The notes: generated by a model not told the origin, from the sequence alone. Shown: positions 1-8,819, numbered from the stretch's first letter. The stretch: 64,000 nucleotides of DNA from Paracidobacterium acidisoli (GCF_003428625.2 NZ_QVQT02000005.1:1-64000); one strand, 5' to 3'. A program made the numbers and translations.

Positions 1-119
1 CGCGTCAGAATCGTCGCCCGGTGCGTCATCTGATAGTAGCTGCCCCGATACACCTGACGAAGCGGAACCCGCAACATCAACACCTCTATCCGGGTAATCT
101 TCAAAGTCTGCAAAGACAT
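1..119 (-). CDS. Enolase-superfamily (mandelate racemase/muconate lactonizing type) protein, N-terminal fragment
   Basis: Reading the minus strand from 119 gives about 39 codons beginning MSLQTLKITRIEVLMLRVPL and running off the window's left edge. The pattern K-I-x-R-I-E-V-x-x-L-R-V-P-L is the usual first beta strand of the mandelate racemase/muconate lactonizing family, which abstracts a proton alpha to a carboxylate in sugar-acid catabolism. Two ATG codons are adjacent (122 and 119). The AGGAG at 130-126 sits 6 nt before the second and only 3 nt before the first, so 119 is preferred. The gene is divergent from the LacI regulator and shares its promoter region, which contains a LacI-type palindrome. 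A sugar-acid dehydratase is plausible, but the catalytic residues lie outside the window. Confidence 0.7.
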   Translation of the reverse strand, partial: MSLQTLKITRIEVLMLRVPLRQVYRGSYYQMTHRATILT

Positions 120-285
120 CATCTGCTCCTGTGTGCCCGGCTCATCCGCGGGCTGTCTGTTTTTTGACTGGAAACGTTTCTAATCTAGGCTTTTCTCCTT
201 TTTATGGTCAAGGGCCTGCATCGGCCACCCCTGCGTGTAGGATGTTGGAGCAGAGGCGCTCCTCAGGGCCCGGTTCTTCCGAAAG
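120..285. promoter_or_regulatory. Divergent promoter region with LacI-family operator candidate
   Basis: This is the gap between the enolase-superfamily gene (leftward) and the LacI regulator (rightward). At 171-180 it contains the perfect palindrome GAAACGTTTC with the central CpG typical of LacI/GalR operators. The same core occurs at 1536-1545 upstream of malate synthase. The position suggests autoregulation of the LacI gene and control of the enolase-family gene. I see no other clear structure. Confidence 0.55.
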
Positions 286-1344
286 ATGGCGATGGCATTG
301 CAGAGGCCGCAGACGAAAGAGAAGAAAATCCCCGACCAGACTGGGATCAGGCAGGTCGCCAAACGTGCCGGGGTTGGAATCGGTTCGGTCTCCCGTGTAT
401 TTTCCGGCGCAGCCGGAGTCAGCGATCAGATGCGTGCCCGTGTCCTCAGGGCCGCTGAAATCGTCGGCTACTCTCCCAACATGCTGGCCCAGGCGCTGCG
501 TCGTCAAAAGACGCAGTCGGTCGGCTTCGTTGTCTCCGACATTGCAAACCCCCTCGTCTCTTCCATCATTCACGGAGCCGAGGCCGTGCTCAGCGCCGCG
601 GGATACTCCCTTCTGCTGACCAACTCCGGCGGCGAGCCCGCCGTCGATGCCAGGCGCATCCGTCTTCTGCAGCAGCGCCGCGTCGATGGACTCATCCTGC
701 TGCCCGCAGTCGAAGATGATCCGGCCATGCTGGCAGCGCTCGGCGCCTCCGGCATCCCGCTCGTTGTCATCGATCGCAGCCTGCCGGACTCGATTGAAGC
801 GCGGTACGTCTACTCCGATCACTACACCGGCGTCGGACAGGCCGCCCGCCATCTCCTCGAGCTCGGCCACCGGTCCCTCGGAGTCATCGTCGGTCTCGAT
901 GTGCGGCCTTCAAGAGAGCGCATTCGCGCCGTCACCGATGCCTATCGGGAAAGAAAGATGAAGCCGAAATTCCTGGTCGACGCCGGCCCGCTCTCCGCAG
1001 AGCACGGCGCAGCCACCATGAAGCGCTGGCTCAGTGCTCCCAATCCACCGACCGCTGTAATCCTCGGAGGCAATCAGCTTCTGGTCGGTGCTCTGGAGAC
1101 GATTCGCTCGCGCAATCTCCGGCTCGGCCGCGATCTCTCTCTGGTCGTCTGCGATGACGTGCCGCTCGGCCGCCTCTTCGATCCTCCCATCTCCACCGTC
1201 ATGCGCGACACCGATCTGATGGGCCAGACCGCCGCGCGCTTTCTGCTCGATGCCATCTCGCAGCCCGAACAGGCCGCTTCCATCGCCGTGCTTCCCACCT
1301 GGTACGTGCCCCGGGTAAGCTGCGGAGCGCCAGTCACCCGGTAA
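286..1344 (+). CDS. LacI/GalR-family transcriptional regulator
   Basis: The 352-residue protein has the family's usual length and order. The N-terminal helix-turn-helix covers about residues 20-70 (I-R-Q-V-A-K-R-A-G-V, then S-V-S-R-V-F-S, hinge helix around N-M-L-A-Q-A-L-R). A periplasmic-binding-protein-like sensor domain runs from about 75 to the end (VGFVVSDIANPLVSSI; DGLILLPAVEDD; VVCDDVPLGRLF). ATG codons at 286 and 292 are both possible; neither has a strong ribosome site. The effector is not evident. The gene lies between an enolase-superfamily gene and aceB-glcDEF, and matching palindromes flank it, so it is probably the local repressor of sugar-acid/glycolate use. That role is inferred. 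Confidence 0.9.
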   Translation: MAMALQRPQTKEKKIPDQTGIRQVAKRAGVGIGSVSRVFSGAAGVSDQMRARVLRAAEIVGYSPNMLAQALRRQKTQSVGFVVSDIANPLVSSIIHGAEAVLSAAGYSLLLTNSGGEPAVDARRIRLLQQRRVDGLILLPAVEDDPAMLAALGASGIPLVVIDRSLPDSIEARYVYSDHYTGVGQAARHLLELGHRSLGVIVGLDVRPSRERIRAVTDAYRERKMKPKFLVDAGPLSAEHGAATMKRWLSAPNPPTAVILGGNQLLVGALETIRSRNLRLGRDLSLVVCDDVPLGRLFDPPISTVMRDTDLMGQTAARFLLDAISQPEQAASIAVLPTWYVPRVSCGAPVTR

Positions 1345-1639
1345 GTCCCTTTGCGGGTTGCGACAGACGCGCGAAACCGGAATATTGCATCGTCCATAGA
1401 TCCGCCCTGGCTTGACCCTTTTTAAAACGGTCAAATACCATGCTCTCCGTAGGTGTTCACAGCATTGCATCCTTCGCTGCTCCAAAAGAGAACGCATCAG
1501 AGGAACTGAGCGGGCAGCTGGCCGCCACAGGAATGGAAACGTTTCCGGTTCGAGGGGAACCTCATTCCACAGCATGGAAAGGCTCTGCGTCCGTCCTGCG
1601 GCGTCGCGCCTGAAGTATCGGAAGGGGAATGACGAGCTT
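1345..1639 (+). promoter_or_regulatory. aceB upstream region with LacI operator candidate
   Basis: This 295-base gap holds no convincing gene. Two structures stand out. TTGACC (1412-1417) and GGTCAA (1429-1434) form a perfect inverted repeat 11 nt apart; TTGACC followed after 17 nt by ATACCA (1435-1440) could also be a -35/-10 pair. At 1535-1546 lies the 12-bp perfect palindrome GGAAACGTTTCC, a typical LacI-family operator whose 10-bp core matches the site at 171-180. If the promoter guess is right, the operator is downstream of the start point and would act as a roadblock. Confidence 0.5.
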
Positions 1640-3259
1640 ATGACCAGTCAGGTTGATAATGTTGAATTTCGCGCTCCTGTCTCAGCGCGGTATGCGGAGA
1701 TTCTCACGCCGGAAGCAACGGCCTTTGCCGTAAAGCTGCAGCGGGCATTCAATGGCCGCCGGAAGGAGCTGCTCCAGCGCCGCGCAGACCGTCAGCAGCG
1801 CCTCGATGCGGGCGAATTGCCCAACTTCCTGCCCGAAACCAAAGAAATCCGCGACCGTGAATGGACGGTCGCTCCGCTGCCCGCGGATCTGCTCGACCGG
1901 CGCGTCGAGATCACCGGTCCTGTCGACCGCAAAATGGTGATCAATGCCCTGAACTCCGGCGCAAAGGTCTTCATGGCCGACTTCGAGGACTCCACGACCC
2001 CCATCTGGGCCAATGTTGTCGAAGGACAGCTCAACCTTCGCGACGCCGTTCGGCGCACCATCACCTTCGACGATCCATCTACCGGCAAGCACTACGAGCT
2101 GGGAGAAAAGCCCGCCGTCCTCTTCGTGCGTGCACGCGGATGGCACCTCGAAGAGCGCCATATGTTTGTCGATGGCGAGCCGATGAGCGGCTCCATCTTC
2201 GACTTCGCGCTTTACGCCTTCCATAACGCGAAAGAGCTGCTCGCGCGTGGCTCCGGCCCATATTTCTATCTGCCCAAGATGGAGAGCCATCTCGAAGCGC
2301 GTCTGTGGAACGACATCTTCGTTGAAGCGGAGCGCGATCTCGGCCTCGCCGCCGGCTCCATTCGCGCGACCGTGCTCATCGAAACCATTCTGGCCACATT
2401 TGAAATGGATGAGATTCTGTGGGAGCTGAAAGACCACTCCGCAGGTCTGAACTGCGGCCGCTGGGACTACATCTTCTCCTACATCAAGAAGCGCGCCGCC
2501 GATCGCTCCATCCTGCTGCCCGACCGTGCGCAGGTCACCATGACCACCCACTTCATGCGCAGCTATTCGAAGCTGGCCATCAAAACCTGTCACCGCCGCC
2601 GCGTCAGCGCCATGGGCGGCATGAGCGCGCTCATTCCCATCAGGAACGACGCAACTGCCAATGAGCGGGCCATCGCCGGTGTGCGCGCCGACAAGGAGCG
2701 CGAAGCGACCGACGGTCACGATGGAACCTGGGTGGCTCATCCCGGTCTGGTTCCGGTGGCTATGGAAGTCTTCGACCGTCTGATGCCGAACCCGAACCAG
2801 ATCGACAAGCAGCTTCCGGACTTCAACCCCACCCCGCAGGATCTCCTTCAGGTGCCTCCCGGAACCATCACCGAGGCCGGGCTGGTGCAGAACGTCGCCG
2901 TCGGGCTTGGCTACATCGAAGCGTGGCTGCGCGGTATCGGATGCGTTCCGCTCTTCAATCTGATGGAAGATGCGGCCACCGCAGAGATCAGCCGCGCGCA
3001 GCTCTGGCAGTGGGTCCATCATGGAGCAGTCCTGCAGGACGGCCGTCCCGTCACCGCCGAGCTCTGCGACAGCTACATGCAGGCCGAGCTGGCGCGTGCC
3101 AAAGAGGCCGTGGATGCCAAACGGTATCAGGCATACGAGCAGGCCGCTTCGCTGATGCGGGATCTGATCCGTGCTCCGAAGTTCACCGAGTTCCTCACCG
3201 TCCCCGCATACGACAGAGTCATGTCGGCGGAGGCGGCAGTGACGGCCTCTGCGCGCTGA
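1640..3259 (+). CDS. aceB: Malate synthase A
   Basis: This enzyme condenses glyoxylate with acetyl-CoA to malate in the cytoplasm. The open frame extends upstream to 1412, but ATG 1640 follows a GGAAGGGGAA ribosome site and gives 539 residues, the normal size of form A. Family blocks are clear: DFEDSTTPIWANVVEGQLNL, RARGWHLEERHM, MESHLEARLWNDIF, GLNCGRWDYIFSYIKK, MGGMSALIPIRND and GTWVAHPGLVPVAMEVFD. It is followed after about 80 nt by glcDEF, so glyoxylate made from glycolate would be its substrate. No isocitrate lyase is in the window. Function is confident from the family blocks; regulation by the adjacent LacI protein is inferred from the operator at 1535. Confidence 0.96.
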   Translation: MTSQVDNVEFRAPVSARYAEILTPEATAFAVKLQRAFNGRRKELLQRRADRQQRLDAGELPNFLPETKEIRDREWTVAPLPADLLDRRVEITGPVDRKMVINALNSGAKVFMADFEDSTTPIWANVVEGQLNLRDAVRRTITFDDPSTGKHYELGEKPAVLFVRARGWHLEERHMFVDGEPMSGSIFDFALYAFHNAKELLARGSGPYFYLPKMESHLEARLWNDIFVEAERDLGLAAGSIRATVLIETILATFEMDEILWELKDHSAGLNCGRWDYIFSYIKKRAADRSILLPDRAQVTMTTHFMRSYSKLAIKTCHRRRVSAMGGMSALIPIRNDATANERAIAGVRADKEREATDGHDGTWVAHPGLVPVAMEVFDRLMPNPNQIDKQLPDFNPTPQDLLQVPPGTITEAGLVQNVAVGLGYIEAWLRGIGCVPLFNLMEDAATAEISRAQLWQWVHHGAVLQDGRPVTAELCDSYMQAELARAKEAVDAKRYQAYEQAASLMRDLIRAPKFTEFLTVPAYDRVMSAEAAVTASAR

Positions 3260-3338
3260 CATATCCTTGTTCCCGTGATGGAAGCAGCGGACTCCATCAC
3301 GGGCATCCGCATAACCCTCCGCCGCATAACGGTTCCCC

Positions 3339-4790
3339 ATGCTTCCTGCCAGTGTGATAGCCGAATTCGAAACCATCGTCGGCACAGATGGTCTGATCGT
3401 CGAGCGCAGCCAGTTGCAGACGTACGAGTGCGACGGGCTCACCGCGATCCGCACCGTGCCTTCAGCCGTCGTGCTGCCGCGCACCGCCGGTCAGGTGCAG
3501 AAGATCGTGCGCCTCTGCTCGCTTCACACCATTCCCTTCGTCGCGCGCGGCGCAGGCACCGGCCTCTCCGGCGGAGCGCTTCCCGCAGCCGAAGGCATCG
3601 TCATCAGCTTCGCGCGCATGACGAGCATTCTGTCGCTCGATCTCCCGAATCAGCGCATCACCGTGCAGCCCGGCGTCATCAACAGCCATGTCACGCGGCA
3701 TGTCTCGCCGTACGGATACTTCTACGCGCCCGATCCCTCATCGCAGAGCGTCTGCACCATCGGCGGCAACGTCGCCGAGAACTCCGGTGGCGCGCACTGC
3801 CTCAAATATGGGTTCACCACCACCCACGTTCTGGGCCTCGAGATCGTCACGCCCACCGGAGATCTGATGCACATCGGCGCTCCCAGCCTCGACGCGCCGG
3901 GCTACGATCTCACCGCCGTCTTTGTAGGCTCCGAGGGAACGCTCGGCGTCGCCACTGCGGTAACGCTTCGCATCGTGAAGAAGCCCGAGGTGGTGAAGGT
4001 GCTACTCGCCGCCTTTGACAGCATTACCGCGGCCGGGCAGACCGTCTCCGACATCATCGCTGCATCCATCCTGCCCTCGGCCATGGAGATCATGGACCGG
4101 CTCTCCATCGTCTCCGCCGAAGCCGCAGTCCACCCGAACTACCCGCAGTGCGAGGCTCTGCTGCTGGTCGAGCTCGACGGCCCGTCCATCGAAGCCGAGC
4201 TTCAGACACAGCAGGTACACGATCTCTGCCGCGCGAACGGCGCCTGGGAGGTTCGCCTCGCCCAGAGTGAGCACGAGCGCATGCTGATCTGGAAGGGCCG
4301 CAAGGCCGCCTTCGCTGCCGCAGGACGTCTGGCGCCGAACTACATCGTGCAGGATGGCGTCATTCCCCGCACCCGCCTGCCTGAAGTGCTCGAAGAGATA
4401 GGGCGCATGGCGCAGACCGTGGATCTGCGCGTCTCCAATGTCTTCCACGCCGGCGACGGCAATCTTCATCCCATCGTCCTGTACGACGCATCCATCCCCG
4501 GTCAGGAGCACATCGCCGTCGATCTCTCTCTGCGCATCCTGCGGCTCTGCGTCGACCTCGGCGGCTCCATCACCGGCGAGCACGGAGTCGGCAAAGAAAA
4601 ACAGGAGGCGATGGGCTATATGTTCTCCGAGCCCGATCTCGACACCATGCAGCGCGTGCGCTGCGCATTCGATCCGCAGAACATCGCGAATCCCGATAAG
4701 CTCTTTCCCCGTCCGCGCCTGTGCGGCGAAAAAACCGGACCCTACACGCCCCACCCCCTCGAAAAGGCCGGCGTGGCGGAGTTCTTCTAG
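3339..4790 (+). CDS. glcD: Glycolate oxidase FAD subunit GlcD
   Basis: The 483-residue protein belongs to the FAD-linked oxidase (VAO) family and oxidises glycolate to glyoxylate together with GlcE and GlcF. The FAD-binding PP-loop is at about residues 65-80 (ARGAGTGLSGGALPA). Further family markers are IGGNVAENSGG, VGSEGTLGV, FHAGDGNLHP and, near the C terminus, GSITGEHGVGKEKQEAM, which is diagnostic for GlcD/D-lactate dehydrogenase type enzymes. A D-lactate dehydrogenase role cannot be excluded from GlcD alone, but three-gene synteny with glcE and glcF and the preceding malate synthase support glycolate. ATG 3339 has no strong Shine-Dalgarno sequence. The next gene starts 27 nt downstream. 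Confidence 0.94.
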   Translation: MLPASVIAEFETIVGTDGLIVERSQLQTYECDGLTAIRTVPSAVVLPRTAGQVQKIVRLCSLHTIPFVARGAGTGLSGGALPAAEGIVISFARMTSILSLDLPNQRITVQPGVINSHVTRHVSPYGYFYAPDPSSQSVCTIGGNVAENSGGAHCLKYGFTTTHVLGLEIVTPTGDLMHIGAPSLDAPGYDLTAVFVGSEGTLGVATAVTLRIVKKPEVVKVLLAAFDSITAAGQTVSDIIAASILPSAMEIMDRLSIVSAEAAVHPNYPQCEALLLVELDGPSIEAELQTQQVHDLCRANGAWEVRLAQSEHERMLIWKGRKAAFAAAGRLAPNYIVQDGVIPRTRLPEVLEEIGRMAQTVDLRVSNVFHAGDGNLHPIVLYDASIPGQEHIAVDLSLRILRLCVDLGGSITGEHGVGKEKQEAMGYMFSEPDLDTMQRVRCAFDPQNIANPDKLFPRPRLCGEKTGPYTPHPLEKAGVAEFF

Positions 4791-4817
4791 CTCGTCGCAG
4801 CACTCACTTCGATCTCA

Positions 4818-6026
4818 ATGCCCATGCAATCAGCAGTCACGGAAAACATCACCGGCGCGATAACCGCCCTCTGCGGTGCGGAACACACAGCGTCTTCGCG
4901 CGGTGTCATCACCGTCGCTCCGGCCGATACCGATCAGGTGGCTTCTGTGCTTCGCCTTGCCGGTCAGGCCGGGCTGGCTGTTGAGCCGCGCGGCGCGGGC
5001 ACAAAAACGGCCTGGCTCAATGACGGGCGCACCAGCCTCATCCTGCAGACGCATCGCTTCTCCGCACTGCGCGAGCACATCTGGCAGGACATGACCTGCA
5101 CCGTCGGCGCGGGATGCGCTTGGTCGGCACTCCAGTCCGCGCTTGCCCGGCACGGTCAGTTCGTTGCGCTCGATCCGCTCTGGCCCGATCGCGCCACCGT
5201 CGGCGGCATCATCGCCGCAAACGACTCCGGAGCTCTGCGCCTTCGCTACGGCGGCCTGCGCGACATCGTTCTCGGAATGACCATCGTCCTCGCCGACGGC
5301 ACCGTGGCGCGCAGTGGCGGCAAGGTCGTTAAAAATGTGGCTGGTTACGATCTGCATAAGCTCATGTGCGGAGCCTTCGGAACCCTCGGCATCGTCACCG
5401 AAGTGACCTTTCGCCTGCATGCGATTCCCGGAAACACTGCCACACTCACCGTCGTCTCGCCATCGGCTGAGCCGCTGGGCAATCTGCTGCTGCAGCTTCT
5501 CGACTCCCACTTCAGCACGCAGAGCATGCAGTTGCGCGCCTCCGGAGAAGCCTTTGCTCTCGATATCCGGCTTGCTGCCATTCCCGAAGTGCTCATGCCG
5601 CAGACCGAATCGCTCATCGCCCTGGCAGGGAAGCAGGGCCTCTCCGCGCAGCCGGCATTGCCTGAGGTCTGGTCGGCTCGCGAGAAGGTGATGGAGCATG
5701 CCGCCGCCTTCAAAGCGACCATGCTGCCCGATGAGATATCCCGCGCATCGGCCGCTGTTCTTGCTCTCGGCGGCACTGCCGTAATCCAGGCTACCGGCAT
5801 CATGACCGGCAGCGTGCCCTCGGTCGCATGCTTTCCCGGCCTGATCGCTTTGCGCCGGCAGCTCGAATCCTCAGGTGGATCGCTGACGCTGCTCTCCGCC
5901 TTGCCGGAGGCGCAGATCGACCGTTGGGGCCGGCTTCCGCAGGGCACAGAGCTGATGCGTGAAATCAGGCGCCGCTTCGATCCTGGTGCGCTTCTCAATC
6001 CTGGCCGCTTCCTGGGGGGCATCTGA
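4818..6026 (+). CDS. glcE: Glycolate oxidase FAD-binding subunit GlcE
   Basis: The 402-residue protein is the second FAD-binding subunit of glycolate oxidase. It carries the PCMH-type FAD fold (VEPRGAGTKTAW near residue 55; DPLWPDRATVGGIIAANDSG near 120; GGKVVKNVAGYDLHKLMCGAFGTLG near 160) and lacks the GlcD-type C-terminal GEHG motif, as expected for GlcE. It is somewhat longer than the enterobacterial form. ATG codons at 4818 and 4824 are both possible. Its stop codon (TGA 6024-6026) abuts the ATG of glcF at 6027, which implies translational coupling and one operon. Confidence 0.92.
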   Translation: MPMQSAVTENITGAITALCGAEHTASSRGVITVAPADTDQVASVLRLAGQAGLAVEPRGAGTKTAWLNDGRTSLILQTHRFSALREHIWQDMTCTVGAGCAWSALQSALARHGQFVALDPLWPDRATVGGIIAANDSGALRLRYGGLRDIVLGMTIVLADGTVARSGGKVVKNVAGYDLHKLMCGAFGTLGIVTEVTFRLHAIPGNTATLTVVSPSAEPLGNLLLQLLDSHFSTQSMQLRASGEAFALDIRLAAIPEVLMPQTESLIALAGKQGLSAQPALPEVWSAREKVMEHAAAFKATMLPDEISRASAAVLALGGTAVIQATGIMTGSVPSVACFPGLIALRRQLESSGGSLTLLSALPEAQIDRWGRLPQGTELMREIRRRFDPGALLNPGRFLGGI

Positions 6027-7373
6027 ATGACTGAACTGGTTCAACTGGAAGCGGCGAAGACCTCCGGCTTCGACACGCATCACCCGCCGGAAAAAGAGCT
6101 GCTCGAAGACTGCGTCCACTGCGGCTTCTGCCTTCCCGCCTGCCCCACCTACGTGCTCTGGGGCGAAGAGATGGACTCGCCTCGCGGCCGCATCTACATG
6201 ATGAACAAAATCTCTCGCGGCGAGAGCCCCCTGAATGAGCGCTTTCGCGAGCACATCGACCACTGCCTCGGCTGCATGGCCTGCATGACCGCCTGCCCCT
6301 CCGGCGTGCAGTACAACAAGCTCATCGAAGACACGCGGGGACAGATCGAGCGTAATCTTCCGCGCTCTGCGGAAGACGCTTCCTTCCGTAAACTGCTCTA
6401 CGCCGTCTTCCCGCATGCCGGCCGTCTGCGCCTCCTTGCACTGCCGCTCCTCGTGTATCAGCGTACCGGCCTGCAGCGGCTCGTCCGCGCCTCCGGCCTG
6501 CTGAAAATGCTGCCTCGCCGCATGGCGGCCATGGAATCCCTGCTCCCGGCCGTTCCGTCAAAGCTCTTTCAGCGTCTGCCCGCAAAAATCACGCCCGCAA
6601 AACCGCGTCTGCGCGTCGGCATGCTCGCCGGCTGTGTGCAGCAGGTCTTCTTCCAGCATGTGAATCAGGCCACCGCGCGGGTGCTCGCTGCCGAAGGCTG
6701 TGAAGTCATCATCCCGCAGCAGCAGGAGTGCTGTGGTGCTCTCATGCTGCACTCCGGGCTTGAGGAAGACGCCGCCGGCCTCGCGCGTCGCATGATTGCA
6801 GCTTTTGAAGCCGCCTCCGTCGACATCATCGTCATCAACGCCGCCGGATGCGGATCGACCATGAAGGAGTATGGCTATCTGCTGCGCGACGATCCCGCCT
6901 GGGCCTCACGCGCCGCCGCCTTCAGCGCAAAATGCCGCGACATTTCTGAAATCCTGAGCGAGCTGCCCCCTCAGTCGCCGCGTCATCCGCTGCCACTCCG
7001 CGTGGCCTATCATGACGCCTGCCATCTCCGCCATGCCCAGGGCGTGTACGAGCCGCCGCGCGCGCTGCTCGCCGCCATTCCGCAGCTGCAGGTCGCCGAG
7101 CTCGAAGAGGCAAATCTCTGCTGCGGCTCAGCAGGAATCTATAACCTGCTTCATCCCGAGCCGGCCAGCCAGCTCGGCGATCGCAAAGTCGAAAATCTGC
7201 TCGCGGCCAAAGCCGAAGCCGTCGTCTCCGCCAATCCCGGATGTCTCCTGCAGCTGATGAGCGGTCTGCAGCGTCGCGGCGCCAGTGCCATGCCGGCCTT
7301 TCATATGATCGAGCTGCTGGACGCCTCCATTCGCAACGTCTCCGCCGAGTCTCTGCTGCAGCAGCGCCACTAA
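6027..7373 (+). CDS. glcF: Glycolate oxidase iron-sulfur subunit GlcF
   Basis: The 448-residue electron-transfer subunit has two N-terminal [4Fe-4S] motifs: CVHCGFCLPACPTY at about residue 31 and CLGCMACMTACPSG at about residue 83. Two CCG domains follow (QQQECCGALMLHSG and EEANLCCGSAGIYNL), the cysteine-rich heterodisulfide-reductase-like repeats typical of GlcF. It would pass electrons from the FAD subunits to the membrane quinone pool. The start immediately follows the glcE stop. No terminator with a T-run is visible after 7373. Confidence 0.95.
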   Translation: MTELVQLEAAKTSGFDTHHPPEKELLEDCVHCGFCLPACPTYVLWGEEMDSPRGRIYMMNKISRGESPLNERFREHIDHCLGCMACMTACPSGVQYNKLIEDTRGQIERNLPRSAEDASFRKLLYAVFPHAGRLRLLALPLLVYQRTGLQRLVRASGLLKMLPRRMAAMESLLPAVPSKLFQRLPAKITPAKPRLRVGMLAGCVQQVFFQHVNQATARVLAAEGCEVIIPQQQECCGALMLHSGLEEDAAGLARRMIAAFEAASVDIIVINAAGCGSTMKEYGYLLRDDPAWASRAAAFSAKCRDISEILSELPPQSPRHPLPLRVAYHDACHLRHAQGVYEPPRALLAAIPQLQVAELEEANLCCGSAGIYNLLHPEPASQLGDRKVENLLAAKAEAVVSANPGCLLQLMSGLQRRGASAMPAFHMIELLDASIRNVSAESLLQQRH

Positions 7374-7403
7374 AAAATCTCTGACGGTAGCCGCATCGCG
7401 GTC

Positions 7404-7450
7404 TTGATCCAAAACGAATTGTCATCCCGACCGAAGCATCGCGGAGTGGA
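7404..7450. repeat. Dispersed-repeat-like segment
   Basis: The stretch from about 7420 (TTGTCATCCCGACCGAAGCA, then TCGCGGAGTGGAGGGATCTGC) resembles a short intergenic repeat I recall from many Acidobacteriota and Bacteroidota genomes. Its ends, ATCCC and GGGAT, are complementary, so it can fold on itself. Only one copy is in this window, so the family assignment rests on memory. It lies between the converging glcF and the 7522-8049 gene. Confidence 0.35.
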
Positions 7451-7521
7451 GGGATCTGCAGTTCTGCTTTTGAGCTGCAACATACTCTCTCGTGCATGCA
7501 TGACACGATCGCGGCCTTCGA

Positions 7522-8049
7522 TCACATCGCCGAGCGCACTTCGATCGACACCAGGTTTCGCACCGACCGCGCCGGACGCTTATCCGCCGTTACCACCAGC
7601 CGGAACGGCCCGGTTTTCGCATCGAGCGGCTTGCCGTCCATCGCATCGGCCACCAGAACATCGCCTGGATGAAACTCCGGGTCGGCCTCCGCCAGCGACA
7701 CGACTGCCTTATAGCCGTCGGAGCCTGTCGCGACCACATACTCCGAGAGCGCCTTTCCGCGCATATCATGGCCGTGCGGAACGCCCTCCCTCGCCAGCAG
7801 ATCCATCAGCGGCACCCCGGAGAATGTCTCGTCCGCGTCGGCATGCGGATTGTGAACCGTGACCGTGATGTGAGGCAGCGCTTTGAGAGCCGCCGGCAGC
7901 AGCGTCTCGCTCTTCTCCGGCGTCTGTATCTTCAGCGCGCCGGAGTTCGAATCCGCCGGCGATCCGGCAGGTGCCTGCGCCAGGCAGACAGAAGCAGCCA
8001 GCAGCACCTGCAGAGCCAGGGTACGGTGAGAAATTCGTATCCGCATCAT
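7522..8049 (-). CDS. Exported molybdopterin-oxidoreductase-like domain protein
   Basis: The 175-residue protein starts with a signal peptide (ISHRTLALQVLLAASVCLAQA, cleavage near residue 24-26). The mature part has segments like the small sulfite-oxidase/molybdopterin-binding fold (ETFSGVPLMDLLAREGVP; YVVATGSDGYKAVVSLAE; GPFRLVVTADKRPARSVRNLVSIEV). In such stand-alone periplasmic proteins the cofactor cysteine is often missing, and I see no cysteine in the mature part here, so catalysis is doubtful. An AAGGA ribosome site precedes the ATG at 8049. It lies 53 nt downstream of another exported protein on the same strand and is probably co-transcribed with it. Confidence 0.7.
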   Translation of the reverse strand: MMRIRISHRTLALQVLLAASVCLAQAPAGSPADSNSGALKIQTPEKSETLLPAALKALPHITVTVHNPHADADETFSGVPLMDLLAREGVPHGHDMRGKALSEYVVATGSDGYKAVVSLAEADPEFHPGDVLVADAMDGKPLDAKTGPFRLVVTADKRPARSVRNLVSIEVRSAM

Positions 8050-8102
8050 GAGCCAGTCCTTTGCTGAGCAGGAATCCGTTTCCCTGCTGAGTGGGAATCG
8101 GT

Positions 8103-8750
8103 TTAGCGGTGCAGCGCCTGATTCTGACGAACACAGCCCGTGTAGCTTTCCAGAAAATGATTCCGCAGCTGCTCATACTCCCCATACGTCTGAAACTTTC
8201 GCTGCCATGAGCTCTGGTTCAGAAAATAAACCGTAGTGGCAATATGCGACAGATCGTCGAAGAGCAGATACATGCCGAGGACGTTGCCTTCCAGCTTGCC
8301 CCGGTCGGTTCCATGTACTTCAAAGCCGTGCAGTGCGGAAGGCAGCGCCTGGTTCGCCGCCGTTCCCGGAGACCGGCTGGCGACATAGGACAGGTTATCG
8401 ATCAGCTCCCGCTTCAGCTCCGGATACTTCGCCGCAGGCAGCAGCTCTGCCTTCACATTGGCGAAGAAATCCGTAAACGGATACGAAAACAGCACCCGCA
8501 CGCCTCCGTCCATGTCGATCTCTCCGGAGCCCTTCGCCGTCTCCACCGGACGCGACTGCACATCCTGCGGCAGCGGATCGAACCGGACCACCTGCAGCCC
8601 ATCCGGAAAATTGCAGGCCGTATAAGCCGTCAGCGGTTTGGGATAAGACCCGCCCTGCCCATACAGCAGCCCGGGAAGAAGAAGGATCGCCGCCAGTCCG
8701 GCGACGGCAGCCGCGCACTTGCGTCTCAGCACAGGATTTCGTTTTTCCAT
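8103..8750 (-). CDS. Hypothetical exported protein
   Basis: From ATG 8750 the frame encodes 215 residues. The open frame runs further upstream, but this start gives a proper signal peptide: K-R-N-P-V-L-R-R-K, a hydrophobic stretch AAAVAGLAAILLLPGLLYG, and a likely cut near residue 31. I do not recognise the mature domain. It has scattered aromatic residues, a phenylalanine-rich middle (FSYPFTDFFANVKAEL) and two cysteines, one early and one near the C terminus, that could form a disulfide. It is divergent from nuoI with a 69-bp gap and precedes the 7522-8049 gene. A periplasmic or secreted location is inferred from the leader. Confidence 0.6.
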   Translation of the reverse strand: MEKRNPVLRRKCAAAVAGLAAILLLPGLLYGQGGSYPKPLTAYTACNFPDGLQVVRFDPLPQDVQSRPVETAKGSGEIDMDGGVRVLFSYPFTDFFANVKAELLPAAKYPELKRELIDNLSYVASRSPGTAANQALPSALHGFEVHGTDRGKLEGNVLGMYLLFDDLSHIATTVYFLNQSSWQRKFQTYGEYEQLRNHFLESYTGCVRQNQALHR

Positions 8751-8819
8751 CAGTCTGCTTTCCGGCAGGGAAGCCTGCGCATCTCGTTCCTGGCCGGAAT
8801 CGGCCTGTATACTGTCCCT

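Noticed and set aside
1682-3484. 600-residue minus-strand open frame
   Set aside because: Antisense to malate synthase and the start of glcD, both strongly identified.
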